From NCBI RefSeq assembly GCF_910592395.1, contig NC_088314.1, positions 15,971,998-16,035,997 of the forward strand: a DNA stretch of 64,000 bases, in the 5' to 3' direction. Under the pieces are notes generated by a model, which saw nothing but the letters and a program-made list of their open reading frames with translations, did no database searches and was not told the origin of the DNA. The stretch comes from Lineus longissimus. Its lineage: Eukaryota > Nemertea > Pilidiophora > Heteronemertea > Lineidae. Both the position numbers and the translations under genes were made by a program. Below, one piece after another: positions 24,101 to 35,779 of the stretch; position 1 is the first letter of the stretch, and every line of letters begins with the position of its first letter.

Positions 24101-25245
24101 GTGGCAAACTTGGGCGCAAGATGCGGCGTTCATTGATCAAGGGAAAACTTTGTCTTCATTTGAAACATATATTGAAACAAGTATATACAACAGTTAGGGT
24201 TAACAAATACAGTGCACGAGCTTTAACGGTTCTTCCACGAATAAGTTCCTATAATGTCTCGATTCCAGTACATATATCGTGTCCGTGAGTTTCAGAGTAT
24301 TCCACGCGGACGTTGGTTTTGTGGTGGTGAACAAGGTGTATAAGAGAACAAACCAAGTCTTAATCAAACTGTCACAAGACACCTATCTACGAAATGCGAA
24401 ATAACCGACCGAAAATGGGAAATTCCGACGTTACTTACGTGGTCCCAGGTCTTTTTTATCAGAAAATACAGCCAGACCCCTGTCTGGTCTAACACAGCCA
24501 AAGGTCTGCACGCTCGGCCTCTGTCAACATAACTAAAGCACTATAGGGCCTAGGCCTAGCAAGCCTCTAAACATGGTAAACAGCATTACCTAATCATATT
24601 GATCATATTGACTTAGGTATTAACCACCTATGCAGAATAGGGGTTCTACTTTCTATTATTTTGTCACAGTTACCATGGTCTGTCTATGTGCTCTCCCCGG
24701 CCGACAGACACAGCTTTCTATACTTGATGTTTCTAAAAAGGCACTCTTGGCATGGCCTATCAAGGAGCTGCTCACGGTGCTTAACCTCTAGCTTGCATGT
24801 CGACTAAGTGCCTTGCCCGAGATCTTGCTAGGAGGAGCAAGCATTTTAAGATTATAGTAGGGATTTTGTAATTGGTACGAGCCATTGGGCAGCCGACATG
24901 ACGTGTGAAGGTCTATCTGAGTTCTCCTACTTCTTCTCCGTATAAAAAGGGGCCTAATGCTGACTAAGGTCTCTATCCGGCCAATTGATATAATTTCATA
25001 TGCACGCAAAAGAACAGGGCCCGATCCTGTGGACAATTGGTTGGTTTAATTGTGTCTTCGAAATGGCCCCTTTGATATTGCATTCGATTTTCATTGCAAT
25101 TCAATCTTTCGGCCCATGCAAGATCACGGGTCCGACATGCTCAAAAAAGCAAACATTGATTCAAAGTTACGTTAATAGCAAGAAAAGACAATGATGATAA
25201 TGTTGATAATTGTCGCAACCTCTCTACCTGTCCTTCTTTTTCCTT
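24101..25245. other. Probable LTR remnant and unassigned sequence
   Basis: The LTR of the gag/PBS element should begin at 24100 and extend right. I could not fix its outer end. No gene recognised. Confidence 0.35.
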
Positions 25246-25248
25246 TAA

Positions 25249-26014
25249 GCAGGGTGTACATTGGCAACATTTCTCCAACATTTTTACAACATTTTTACAA
25301 CATTTTTACAACATGCCCTGTGTACACTATTTTAAGAGTGTTGGAAATTTGTTGGGAATATGTTGGACGTTTGTTGTAAAAACAGAGCGGGAAATTTTTT
25401 TTTGGTGGGAAAATCATGGGTGAATTCAAGGAGAGCACATGTGTTTTGGCTGCTTCTGACACAGTTTTGGCAATTGTCTTGTCAAGACGGCAAAGGCGGA
25501 GGAAAAAGGAAGTCAAGAGACTGTGGACCAGGCCGTGGATCCAAATGAGGCAGCAGCATGGAGCATACCATTGCCTGCTGAGGGAGTTGAGGATGAGTGA
25601 TAAGCCCTCCTATAAGAACTTCCTGAGAATGGATGAGGGGGCATTTGAGGAACTCCTTGCAAAGGTTTCACCACTTATTGCAAAGCAAGACACCCAATTA
25701 AGGGAATCTATACCTGCTCCATTTTGTCCATCTAGGGCTGGTCACATGACTTCAGGTAGATCACATGATCAATTAGATGTTGTAAGAATGTTGGAAAACT
25801 GGTTTTGATCTGTGCACCATTTTTACAACACGACCAAAAACTTGCAACAACAAATTGACCAGACAATTCTTTTTGCAACAAATTTCCAACAATTCTCCAA
25901 CATTTTTTACAACATTATTTTCTCTGTACACACTTGGCAACATTTTACCAACACGGCGTTGCAACAAGGAATGTTGGAGAAATGTTGTAAAAATGTTGCT
26001 AGTGTACACAGGCC
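25249..26014 (+). mobile_element. Short PIF/Harbinger-like element, 766 bp
   Basis: Flanked by TAA on both sides (25246-25248, 26015-26017), a typical 3-bp Harbinger target. The ends are inverted, sharing TGTACA then GCAAC and many CAACATTTTTACAACA words. Inside is a Harbinger transposase N-terminus without the catalytic domain, so it is an internally deleted, non-autonomous copy. Confidence 0.7.
25416..25808 (+). pseudogene. PIF/Harbinger transposase, N-terminal fragment
   Basis: A 130-residue frame with the family N-terminal pattern: a basic RRQRRRKKEVKRLWTRPWI, then GAYHCLLRELRMSD, then YKNFLRMDEGAFEELLAKVS and IAKQDTQLRESI. In full-length relatives the helix-turn-helix and the DDE core follow; here the frame ends in the terminal repeat. 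No other exon is present within the element. Confidence 0.7.
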
Positions 26015-26017
26015 TAA

Positions 26018-29000
26018 TGCTGCATTGATGACGTCATAACCTTAGGCGCAAGGGCGCTTTCGTATGACATAGAGTTTGTGGTGTGTATGTGCAACAACGC
26101 AACACACTTCTTTCTGTATTTGGCAAGTATATGTAATTCATAATTCAAGTCTGGCCTTCGTTTACTCTTACTAGCATAATACCCGTGGCGCGGGTTGTTT
26201 TAGGGTGTTGGCTTACTGTGGGGTCGGGGCAATTTGGGTAAAATGAAATTATATGTCTGGGGGTTGGATGTTGTCTTGATTTTGATATGCGTAAAATAGG
26301 TCGATGTGTGATGTGGAGCACTCCGCGCCGACCCAAGTGTTTTCAAATCGAACATGATGATTTGGAGGATGATTTTCCTCCAAATTACTTACACTATACG
26401 CGTTTTGGCCAAAACGACCGGAAAAATAAAACTCCACCACTCTTCAAAGTGGTCTCGACTTATTTTGACGACATATTTCGCGAATGGTGAAGAGTTGGCG
26501 TGTTACGAACTTAGTACAACAAATGCCGCGAGCATAGTGGGTGGCAGCACCAGACGGAGGAAGTAGTTCGCCTAGGGTTTTTTCGACACCCTCCGCACGG
26601 ACTCCACTCGTTCCGGAACACTCACTTACTTGTTAATCTGCAGTGGTTAGCCTGTTTTTATTGCAGTAAAGAAATGTTAATTGGGATTTTGTATTATATT
26701 TTATATTTGCCCCGGGTATTCATATAGGGAGCTATGCGCTACTTTGCGCCCAGTGCTTGGTTCGGCAGTTTTGTTATTATGTGACGTGTATCACGTGATG
26801 AATTCCCATACGGTACTTAGAAATATTAAGAGCGATTAACAACGTAAGGTGAAAGAGTACGACCAAAATAAAGGGGGAAACTTGCGGAAATGGATGAATG
26901 CTTTAAACATATAGTGGCCCCAATACTTTCCCGGCTTATTTTTGTATAATCACACACTTTTGATTTAATAGATGGCCCCATATGCAAATCAGACCTGCTG
27001 AAAAGGCCCCTCATGCTAATGAGTATGCCCATATATAGAAAGAACAAAAAATGCTATTTCTCCGAGATCGCTGCAAAGTTTACCCATTTAACCAGGCGAG
27101 GACCATCTTCATATTAACCACGACTTTCAGGAAAAGTTTCGAGGTCATCCGATCTGAACTGACGGAGGAGATGTGTGACAAACTATTTCAGCTCTACGTC
27201 CATTATAGTAGTGATGCAGACAGCTTAAATGATGACCTCAGCAGCAGTGGGCACCTAGGCCTACTTCGCTCGACGCCGTGAAATCGTATTTTAGAATCAT
27301 GCACATGTACCAATTTTCATCGATGATTAACGTTTACAACGGTAATTCCGATAACTGCCAAAGCTGGCGCAGTCATTCATTAAATCTATAGCGTGTCCCT
27401 TATAGATTATCTCACAATTAATGGAACCCATACCGAGCTCAATACATTGCCTTTTGTCTTCTGACAAAGCCCGCTTGCACCATGGCCTAAGTCCCCATTG
27501 TTCTACAGTCTTATCAAAGGGACATCAGGGCAATCTTGATAGCTTCGACCCCCACGAAACAGTTCGGATAGGAGTCGATAGGCCTGAATTGGCAAGGACA
27601 ACGTGTATTGGACTAAATTGCCTACTACACTACATGACAGTATACGCTACATTAGCTACATCTTGATGGTCTAGCTACGAGCTACTTCCCAGTGATATTC
27701 TGTCTCTGTCCACTGAACCTAGGCGATCCCTTAGGTCACATAACATAGCTTTTCTGCACTTTACAATGTATTATCTGGAGTCGTACGGTGGCAGGGCACA
27801 GGGGCTTTGATGTTGACCGTCAACCAGAGTTAGTTTGAAGAAATGTCGTCGATGATTTCACGAGGTGACCAATGAACAAAGCTTTCATTTTGAGAAAACT
27901 TAACTCAAAGATTCCGTATAGTTTAAATGACTCTGTGCATTTATACATATGAGTATGATGGCACGAAATGCATGTAAAGAGTTATAGAATTGATAGGGCT
28001 TTGAATGTCACCATGTTAATTGGTGTGTAAGTAAATAGGGCTACTCAGATGGCGATGTTCTCTCAATTTTAGAAAAATTGCAGACTGGTCACTTTGTGAA
28101 ATCATCAACGAAGTATAGAAGAATATGACAAAGTTGATAAAGTTATCCCGGAATATGTTCATGTTAAAAAACAACTTCACATCCAGACCTTCTTCCTCGC
28201 TTACTGTCAACAGAGAGTTTGAGACTGAATCGCTCTCATCTAGAATGATGAAGGGAGTTATAGTCTCGATAAAGGGGTGGATAAAAAATCATGATATTCC
28301 CAAAGGTGTGACAGGGGCATTCAAGTCGCATCGGGTGTTCAGCGACAAATTCGTCGTGTGCGCAGGGCTCCTCTGATTAAATCCTCGTCGAAGATGGAAC
28401 AAACCCAAAAGTTGTGCAAAGTCGGAGTAAGGTCGCAGCTTTCTACCAGCCCGGCCCCTGATGGCGAACCATTTGGACATAAAAGTATAAATGCTGGTAG
28501 AATTTGATTCTCTTTCTTTTCCTCTCCTGGCGTGGTCTCAAGATGTCATGCTCAGCTTTGGTGTTGTGTAACGTTTTGCAGGTCAATGCGACATCCTGAG
28601 TACCAGGACCGTTCACTCGGAACTTTCAAATTGTGGAATGGAAGATGTGCGAGGGGAGGAGCATATGAAACGAGAGCCTTTCAATAAGACTCTGATACAA
28701 CTGACCTCGGTATGTGAGGATGCGGTATAGCGAAGGATGAATGATCGAGAAAAAGCTAGTAATGTTTTATAATTTTATTTCCATTGTATTGGTGTTTCAA
28801 ATCTGAATGAATACGTCCGAGACAAAATCAACGGTCTTCGCACTGTGGTCTCCAATGCCTTGGGCTGACAAGAACTACCTTGCATATCAACGGCGAGCAG
28901 CACGGACATGGGCTATGCAGAATTGAGGAGCATCTGCTGAAAAACAAACAAAACTTTATAATTATCACCACTGATCCGAGTGCCCGAAGCTATTCATAAT

Positions 29001-29234
29001 TTGACATTATCGCCGCTGCTGTATTGGTAAATTGGCCTAAATGTCACAACTGAGCCAAATGTTTAAAAGGACTTCATGAATATGTATATTTTTCGTTGAA
29101 TCTTTCACACTTCCGGCTCTAGGCTGTCTATATTTTCCAACGGGCTACAATGACCTCGTCATTACTCTACTGTTATAACTAGACTTGGCGGTTTAACACT
29201 GTGTACAAGCGTACCGGGGCTATACACTCAATGA
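26018..29234. other. Unassigned 3.2-kb stretch
   Basis: Only short, mutually overlapping frames with no recognisable domain. A GC-rich CCCGTGGCGCGGG word near 26185 looks repeat-like but was not delimited. Confidence 0.3.
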
Positions 29235-29240
29235 AAAGAG
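29235..29240. repeat. Polinton target-site duplication, left (AAAGAG)
   Basis: AAAGAG abuts the left terminus and is repeated exactly at 45611-45616. A 6-bp duplication is characteristic of Maverick/Polinton integration. Confidence 0.95.
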
Positions 29241-29909
29241 AGTAGTGTAATAATGGGCATTCTAACCCAAAGTCAAATCCCAGTCAAAATCTCCAAGTCA
29301 AATCCCAGTCAACACGTTTCAAAACTTATCTCAGTCAAATCCTAGTCTAAATAGTTTCCAGTCATTTCTCAGTCAAGTCACAAAATCGTCCAAATCGTCC
29401 AAATCGTCCAAATTTATAAAAATTTAAAAAGATAACTAAATTTACAAAAATTACAAAAATGACAAAAATGACAAAAATGACAAAATTTAAAAAAATTAAA
29501 AAAATTACAAAAATTACAAAAATGACAAAACGTCTACTTAACATAAATTATTTTCTTGTAAATAAAATGAACTTTCCGTCAAATGAAGAACTTGAATCAA
29601 GAGTCACAGAGTCAACAGATTATCTAAAATTTAAAGATCTTCCAGTGAACAAATGGTACAAAATCAACTCATTCAGAAGTATAAGCACAAAAATAGGAGA
29701 ATCAACACTTCTTGAACTTGAAGACTCAGAATCTAAAGAATTGACAGTGTGGGCGACGAGTGTCATCAAACAAAAGATAAATCTTGATCACAATTATATA
29801 AGATTCACAGGTATGAAAGAAACCAAACAGGGTAAAAAGTTTTATGGATTTAATATCTTGGAATAATGACAAAACCTATATCTAAAGAAAATAAAAACAT
29901 CATAAAATG
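29241..29909 (+). repeat. Polinton left TIR (about 669 bp)
   Basis: Matches the reverse complement of 44880-45610. The outer part has AGTCAAATCCCAGTC repeats, then CGTCCAAAT repeats, then a microsatellite of ACAAAAATG/ACAAAAATT units (about 29437-29525), then a small gene. The right TIR is 62 bp longer, mainly in the microsatellite. Identity ends at CATAAAATG. Confidence 0.95.
29567..29866 (+). CDS. Small TIR-encoded protein, possible OB-fold ssDNA-binding
   Basis: 99 residues, encoded wholly within the left TIR and present again on the minus strand in the right TIR (44923-45222). The start at 29567 is preferred because it follows GTAAATAAA directly, as at the other genes of this element; the longer frame upstream is translated microsatellite. 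The pattern KWYKINSF, STLLELED, ELTVWATSVI, YIRFTGM suggests a small beta-barrel such as an OB fold, which would suit ssDNA binding during protein-primed replication. That function is inference. Confidence 0.6.
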   Translation: MNFPSNEELESRVTESTDYLKFKDLPVNKWYKINSFRSISTKIGESTLLELEDSESKELTVWATSVIKQKINLDHNYIRFTGMKETKQGKKFYGFNILE

Positions 29910-29924
29910 AACAAAACTGTTTCA

Positions 29925-30176
29925 GCTTAGACTTTATTCTATTTTCGACTTTTACAAAAACTTTTCCTATAATAAATGAAGCCTCATCCATGATGATTTT
30001 CACAAATTCTCATGGGTTGTGGTGACCCCTAAGTTCTAGATTTTCGCTCAAGTGAGGATTAACTAGAATTTTAAATTTCACTTCAAAGAGATCCATATCT
30101 CTTTACCTTATTTCTAAAGGCTAGTACTTTAATCTCGTCTGTTGATATAGTTTTTATTTATATTTGTTGGCGTCAT
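29925..30176 (-). pseudogene. Inverted remnant related to the polymerase N-terminus
   Basis: The minus strand from ATG at 30174-30176 reads, with a frame change, STDEIKVLAFRNKVKRYGSL, close to STDELKVLAYRNKVKNYGSL near the start of the polymerase gene on the other strand. Stop codons interrupt what follows, though further open stretches suggest an old coding sequence. It looks like an inverted partial duplication or the relic of a replaced gene. Confidence 0.55.
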
Positions 30177-30298
30177 CTCTATTTGGAATCTTATAATCAA
30201 AAACTTGATTATAAAATGACTTATTGAAACCGAAACTAAAAAAAGGGGGATTCCCCCCATGCTTATATCTAATAGAAAACTTTTTCATAAATAAAGAG

Positions 30299-33200
30299 AT
30301 GTCAACGAATAATAAAAACTTTTTTATAAATAAAGAAATGTCATCGAACATGAATAAAAATGTTCCAGCTGAGATACTTTCTACTGATGAACTTAAAGTT
30401 CTCGCCTACAGAAACAAGGTAAAGAATTATGGATCTTTATCAAGAGAAAAGTTATTAGAAAAACTTCAACACATTCCAAACAGTTTCATTGATGTTGAAG
30501 TGAAAATTGACAAGCCAGTTTCTGACTTGTCACAAATCGAAAAAAGAGTTCTAGCTCAAAGACCAGGTATAAATCATAGAAAATTCAAAAAAGGACAGCT
30601 AGAAAATATCATTGAAGAAAAAATTTCACAGGAAAATTTGGTTGACATTAAAGCTAAACCTGTGAAAGCGAAAATTTCTATTAGAAAACCTCTTTTAGAA
30701 AAAGTCAAGGATCTTGGCCATAAAAATTTTCAGAATCTCAATATTGAGAAATTGAAAGAACTCTTGACCAAAGAACCAGTAAAAAGACTATTAAAATCAG
30801 ATCTTTTTAAACAAGCGAAGGAGCTTAACATTAATGTTAAAAGTTCCATGACAAAAAAATTCATCCAGGAGTTGATTGAAAAACATTCAGAGTTAAAAAC
30901 ATTCAAAACATTCAACTCCGCTTTAAGAGGATATGTTAATCATTTCCAAATGGAAGGTTTGCCTCATATTGACATTGAAGCATATCTCAATAAAATTAAG
31001 TCAGTTTTGCAAGATAAAATTAATGAGGAAAATATAGAAGGATTAAAATTTATTATTATCCTGACCATTCTAATGCAAAGGAAGAACGAAGTTAAAGAGT
31101 TTCAACTTCGTTCTAGACACATCCTTTATGTAGGTCAAGAACTTAATTATGACACTCTCATCGAAGACTTCCTTAATGAACTGGAAAATTTAGTTCAGGA
31201 AGGTTCTGGTTGGAAATTTTTAGAAGTAATCAAGATTGAGTTACATACTGTAAATTACACTCCACTTTCAGGATCTTCTTATATTCCTTTACCAGACAAG
31301 ATTCAGAAGAAAAGAGCAGTGATTAATGTACAAAATTCTGATCAAAAATGCTTCAGATACTCAGTTGAAGCTGCATTATTAATTCTAGATAAACATCAAG
31401 AACGTGTTTCAAATTACAACAAATCTGAATTTGATTACATGTTTAAAGATTTAGAATATCCTGTCAAAATCAAGGATATTAAGAAATTTGAGAAGAATAA
31501 TCCTGACTTAGCAGTCAATGTATTTACATTTATTCCTACACAGAAAGTGTTCTTTGGAAATGAAACTACAGTTTACCCAATTTCCCCAGTTAGAATATCT
31601 GAGAGAATTCTAGCAGAAGACAAGTATATTAATCTTCTACACTACAAAGATGAGAACGATTTTTCAGAAGGTGAAAAGGTTGAAAATGTCAAAGATAATG
31701 CAAATTATCACTATGCTTGGATCAAGAACTTTTCTAGGCTGTTTTCTTCCTCACATTCTAAACATCATGGACAGATCAAAGTATGTTTCAGATGTATGAA
31801 AATTACTTCAGCACCAACGAAAGAGGAATGTGAAAGAAGACATAGACAACATTTTGAGAACTGTAAGCAGTTTGAATGTGTCAGAGTTAGCATGCCTAAG
31901 GATCATGAAAAAATCCTGGAATTCAATCAGAAAAAAATGGAACAAAAACATCCTGTCTTTATCGTCGCTGACTTTGAATCATCTTTGAAGACTATCGACA
32001 AACAATTAGGTGAAAAAACTGTTCAAATTCAAGAACATATTCCTAACTCATTCAGCTTCTATACTTGTTTTGACAAGGATCAAATCAAGACTAAAAATTT
32101 CTTAGTAGAATATAGCGTTAACGATCCTAATGAAGATATAGGAGAAAGATTCTGTGAAGAGATTGAAAAAGGTGTCTATAACATTCATGACAATCATTTC
32201 ACCAAACCTAAAGCTATGTTAGCCTTAACACAAGTACAACAGGTTAAGCACAAGACAGCTGAAAAATGTTATCTCTGTGACAAGGAATTTACAGAAAAAA
32301 ATTATAAAGTTCGTGATCACAACCATTTTAATGGAAAATACAGAGGAGCAGCCTGTAATAATTGTAACCTAAAATTACAAGCTCCAAACTTCATACCTGT
32401 GTATTTTCATAATCTTTCAGGCTATGATGCTCATCTGTTTGTGAAAAAAATAAAAGGTAGACTGAATGTCATCGCGAAAAATAGTGAAAACTATATTTCA
32501 TTCAGTAAAGAGTTACAGGTTGACGAGCATAAGACTCTATCGATCAGATTTCTTGACTCATATAGACTCATGCAGTCATCTCTAGCAAATCTTGCAAATA
32601 ATTTACCTAACACAGAGAAAAAGAATCTGTCAAAATTTTACAAAGGTGAACAATTTGATCTTCTAACTAGAAAAGGAATATATCCTTATGAATGGGTTGA
32701 CTCACACGAAAAATTTGAACAGACTGAATTACCTCCCATTGAAGCATTTGACTCAAAATTTAATGCTACAAAAATTTCAGTTGAAGACTATTCCCATGCA
32801 AAGAATGTATGGGAAAAATTTGGATGCAAAACATTCAGAGATTATCATGAAATTTATTTGAGGACTGATGTTCTTCTACTAGCTGATATTATGGAAAATT
32901 TCAGACAGACATGCATGGACATTTATAATTTAGATCCAGTCTGGGCTTATTCGGCCTCAAGATTGTCTTGGCAAGCCATGTTGAAAAAGACTGATGTTAA
33001 AATTGAACTTTTAACAGATGTGGACAAGTACAACTTCTTTGAATGTGGCATTAGAGGAGGAATCTGTCAAGCAAGTCATATATATGCAAAAGCAAATAAT
33101 CCCTATTAGAAAGATTTTGACAAGGGTCAACCTACAAGTTATATTTCTTATCTTGATGCGAATAATTTGTATGGATTATCGATGAGTGAAAAATTACCTC

Positions 33201-34333
33201 ATTCTAATTTTAAATGGATGTCCAGCTCACAATTAAGAAATTGGCAAAGCATTCCATGCACTTTAGAAGTTGACTTAGATCATCCTATAGGTTTACATGA
33301 CTTGCACAATGCCTATCCTCTTGCCCCTGAGCATTTGAATAACAAGCTTATTCCTAATCTTAGGGACAAGAAAAATTATATTGTGCATCATAAAGCCTTG
33401 AAGTTCTATTTGAGACAAGGTTTAAAATTGACTAAGATTCATAGAGGAATTTCTTATACAGAATCATACTTTTTGAAAGAGTACATTGACTTAAACACAA
33501 GTCAACGAGCAAAAGCGAAAAATTACTTTGAAAAGGACTTCTTCAAATTGATGAACAATTCATGCTTTGGAAAGACAATGGAATCAGTCAGAGATAGGAA
33601 AAATATAAAATTGGCTACAAATGTCAATCAGCTTCGAAAATTAGTCAATTCGAACAACTATAGAAGTCACAAAATTTTTGGCGAAGATCTAGTAATGGTA
33701 GAATCGAAAAAAGCAGAAGTTTGTCTCAATAAACCAATATTTATGGGTCAAGCGATTCTAGACCTCTCAAAAATACACATGTATGATTTCCATTATAATC
33801 ATATGATGAAAAAGTACTCCTGCGACCGTAGCGAGTACTCAGACAAAGCACAACTGTTGTACACTGATACTGACTCATTAGTCTATCATATAGAAACACC
33901 TGATATTTATAAGGATATGAAACAAGATGCTGAATTATTTGACTTTTCAAATTTTCCAAAAGACACTCCATTGTTTGATGAAACGAACAAGAAAGTAATT
34001 GGAAAATTTAAAGACGAAGAAGCTGGTAATGTCATCACTGAATTCATCGCACTCAGATCAAAACTATACAGTTATACAACTGATAAAGATGAAGAGATTA
34101 AGAAATGCAAAGGTGTCAAGAAGCAAGTTGTCAAAAATGAAATCACTATTGAAGATTACAAGTCTGTGCTCTTGGAAAAAATTCCAATTGAAAAAAGGAT
34201 GAATGTCTTTAGGTCAAGAAATCATCAAATTTACACTGAGCAAGTGTCCAAAGTAGCGTTGAATGCGAATGATGATAAACGTACAATATTGGAAGATGGA
34301 ATCTCAACTAAATCTCTTGGATTTAAAAAATAA
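30299..34333 (+). pseudogene. polB: Protein-primed DNA polymerase B (in-frame TAG)
   Basis: Replicates the element. ATGs at 30299 and 30338 both follow ATAAATAAAGA; the first is chosen. In order (residues from 30299): SAP-like helical repeats (about 20-200), a conserved CFRYSVEAALL block (about 350), a C2H2-like finger (CFRCMK, about 495), exonuclease motif I ADFES (Asp 558), an endonuclease-VII-like zinc/HNH insert (CYLCDKEF to HNHFNGKYRGAACNNC, about 657-690), Exo II NLSGYDAHLF (Asp 710) and Exo III YLRTDVLLLAD (Asp 857). TAG at 33107-33109 then interrupts the frame. Without any shift it continues with motif A YLDANNLYG, motif B KLMNNSCFGKTME and motif C YTDTDS, ending at 34333. One nonsense codon is thus the only visible lesion. 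Confidence 0.9.
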
Positions 34334-34335
34334 AC

Positions 34336-34443
34336 AGGTCTAGCAGTTTGCTAGACCTTGATTTGGCAATAAATAAATGAAACAAGGCTTAGCAAAATGC
34401 TAACCCTGTTAATGGCAACAGGGCTACCAAATTGGTAGCCCTG
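34336..34443 (+). terminator. Three hairpins after the polymerase gene
   Basis: 34336-34358 has arms AGGTCTAGCA/TGCTAGACCT around GTT. 34386-34405 has GGCTTAGCA/TGCTAACCC with a short loop. 34419-34443 has 12-bp perfect arms starting CAGGGCTACC around one A. They fill the gap before the next gene and may define 3' ends or act as operators. A related copy of the first hairpin lies at 41241-41263. Confidence 0.65.
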
Positions 34444-34492
34444 ATTAAAAAAATAAATAAAAATAAAAATATAGAAATAAAAATAAAAATAA

Positions 34493-35767
34493 ATGGACTT
34501 TCCAAACTATTTAAAATATAATGCTAATGTAAACTATCCTGTCACTTACAAGAATAATTCTTTAACCAAGAATCCTTTCATTCATCAAAAAATTCATGTA
34601 ACACCATATCTAAGTTTTGAATTCAATACAATTGATATTTTTCCTAATAAGGTGATTCCACGAAATTTTTCAACTTATGCACAAGTACAAGATTATTTAA
34701 AAAATGCAAGCATGGATAACTGGAAAAACCAATTTAAATTTGCACTATACTGTGCTTCATCAGGTTCAGGTGTAAGCTGGCATAATCATATTAATCATGC
34801 TGATCCTTTAGTACAAAGTATTTTTAGATTCCATGTCTATTTTACCATCAGAAAGATATTACATCAGCTAAAAATTCCATTACCAGGAAATCCTGACTTT
34901 AATCCATCAAAAAATCCTTACAATAAACAAGCCTATGAAAATTTGAAACTTGAATTTGGCTCTGTTGACTTCAACTATTTTCACAAAGGGAAAATACAAG
35001 CGCTAGACATTGTCATGGACAATGGTAACTATTATTTGAATGATCCTAGTAAGTTTCCATTTAATGCAGATAAAAAAGGATATGTCTATGCAGACCATCA
35101 TAGACTTTATATTGATAATTTATCGTTCATTTACTCAGACGATTGGACAAATTTTATCACCTTAGACAGTCAAGGATTGACTAAAGCGGGCATGAGTAGA
35201 ATCAATGAATCCATTCGAACTTATGTTTATTGTATTCTAGGTTCACAAACCATGATTCGACAGGATATTCTTGATTCATTGGACACGCAAAAGCAATTTG
35301 GAATTTTAGTGGAAGATTCTATTCAAGGTCAAACGTTAGTCGATTCCATCAAAACATTTCAGTCAGCGAGCGTACTCATTCACTCAAAACAAGCGCTTGC
35401 ATACGCTTTAGAAAAAGCAGGTTCACGATTAGATTTTGCTGTAGGCTTAGGATTACAACTTGTTCCAAGTCATATGCGATTACATATTGGTATAATTGAA
35501 GGGTATAATAACTCTCTGTTAACCGCTACAGAAAATACAACTTTTGGCATCAATTCACATATCAATGTCAGAAAAAAGCGACAGGTGACACCTTTAGAAC
35601 CTACTTCTACGAGCGTACTTTCACGAGCGGAGCGAGTGGCGAGTATTTTAGAGAAACCTGAAATAGTAGTAGACAAGCGACGTGAGAGTCAAATAGAGTC
35701 AGAGTCACATTTACCTTTTACAATGGGATTAATTATTGTAGGTCTTTTAGTTCAAACTATTCTTTAA
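34493..35767 (+). CDS. Conserved Polinton protein of unknown function, 424 aa
   Basis: Begins directly after AAATAAATGG-type sequence. I recognise the pattern (FALYCASSGSGVSWHNHIN, then SIFRFHVYFTIRKILHQL, then YVYCILGSQTMIRQDILDS) as a protein that accompanies integrase in many animal Polintons, but know of no function. The C-terminal end is hydrophobic (FTMGLIIVGLLVQTIL), which could be a membrane anchor, and the preceding 80 residues are charged and probably disordered. It ends 12 nt before the integrase start. A virion or morphogenesis role is possible but not shown. Confidence 0.75.
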   Translation: MDFPNYLKYNANVNYPVTYKNNSLTKNPFIHQKIHVTPYLSFEFNTIDIFPNKVIPRNFSTYAQVQDYLKNASMDNWKNQFKFALYCASSGSGVSWHNHINHADPLVQSIFRFHVYFTIRKILHQLKIPLPGNPDFNPSKNPYNKQAYENLKLEFGSVDFNYFHKGKIQALDIVMDNGNYYLNDPSKFPFNADKKGYVYADHHRLYIDNLSFIYSDDWTNFITLDSQGLTKAGMSRINESIRTYVYCILGSQTMIRQDILDSLDTQKQFGILVEDSIQGQTLVDSIKTFQSASVLIHSKQALAYALEKAGSRLDFAVGLGLQLVPSHMRLHIGIIEGYNNSLLTATENTTFGINSHINVRKKRQVTPLEPTSTSVLSRAERVASILEKPEIVVDKRRESQIESESHLPFTMGLIIVGLLVQTIL

Positions 35768-35779
35768 AATAAACACACC

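Noticed and set aside
29362-29544. Repetitive VIFVIF frame in the left TIR
   Set aside because: Translated microsatellite.
30224-30298. Longer polymerase start upstream of 30299
   Set aside because: It begins with TTG, and the start motif is at 30299 and 30338.
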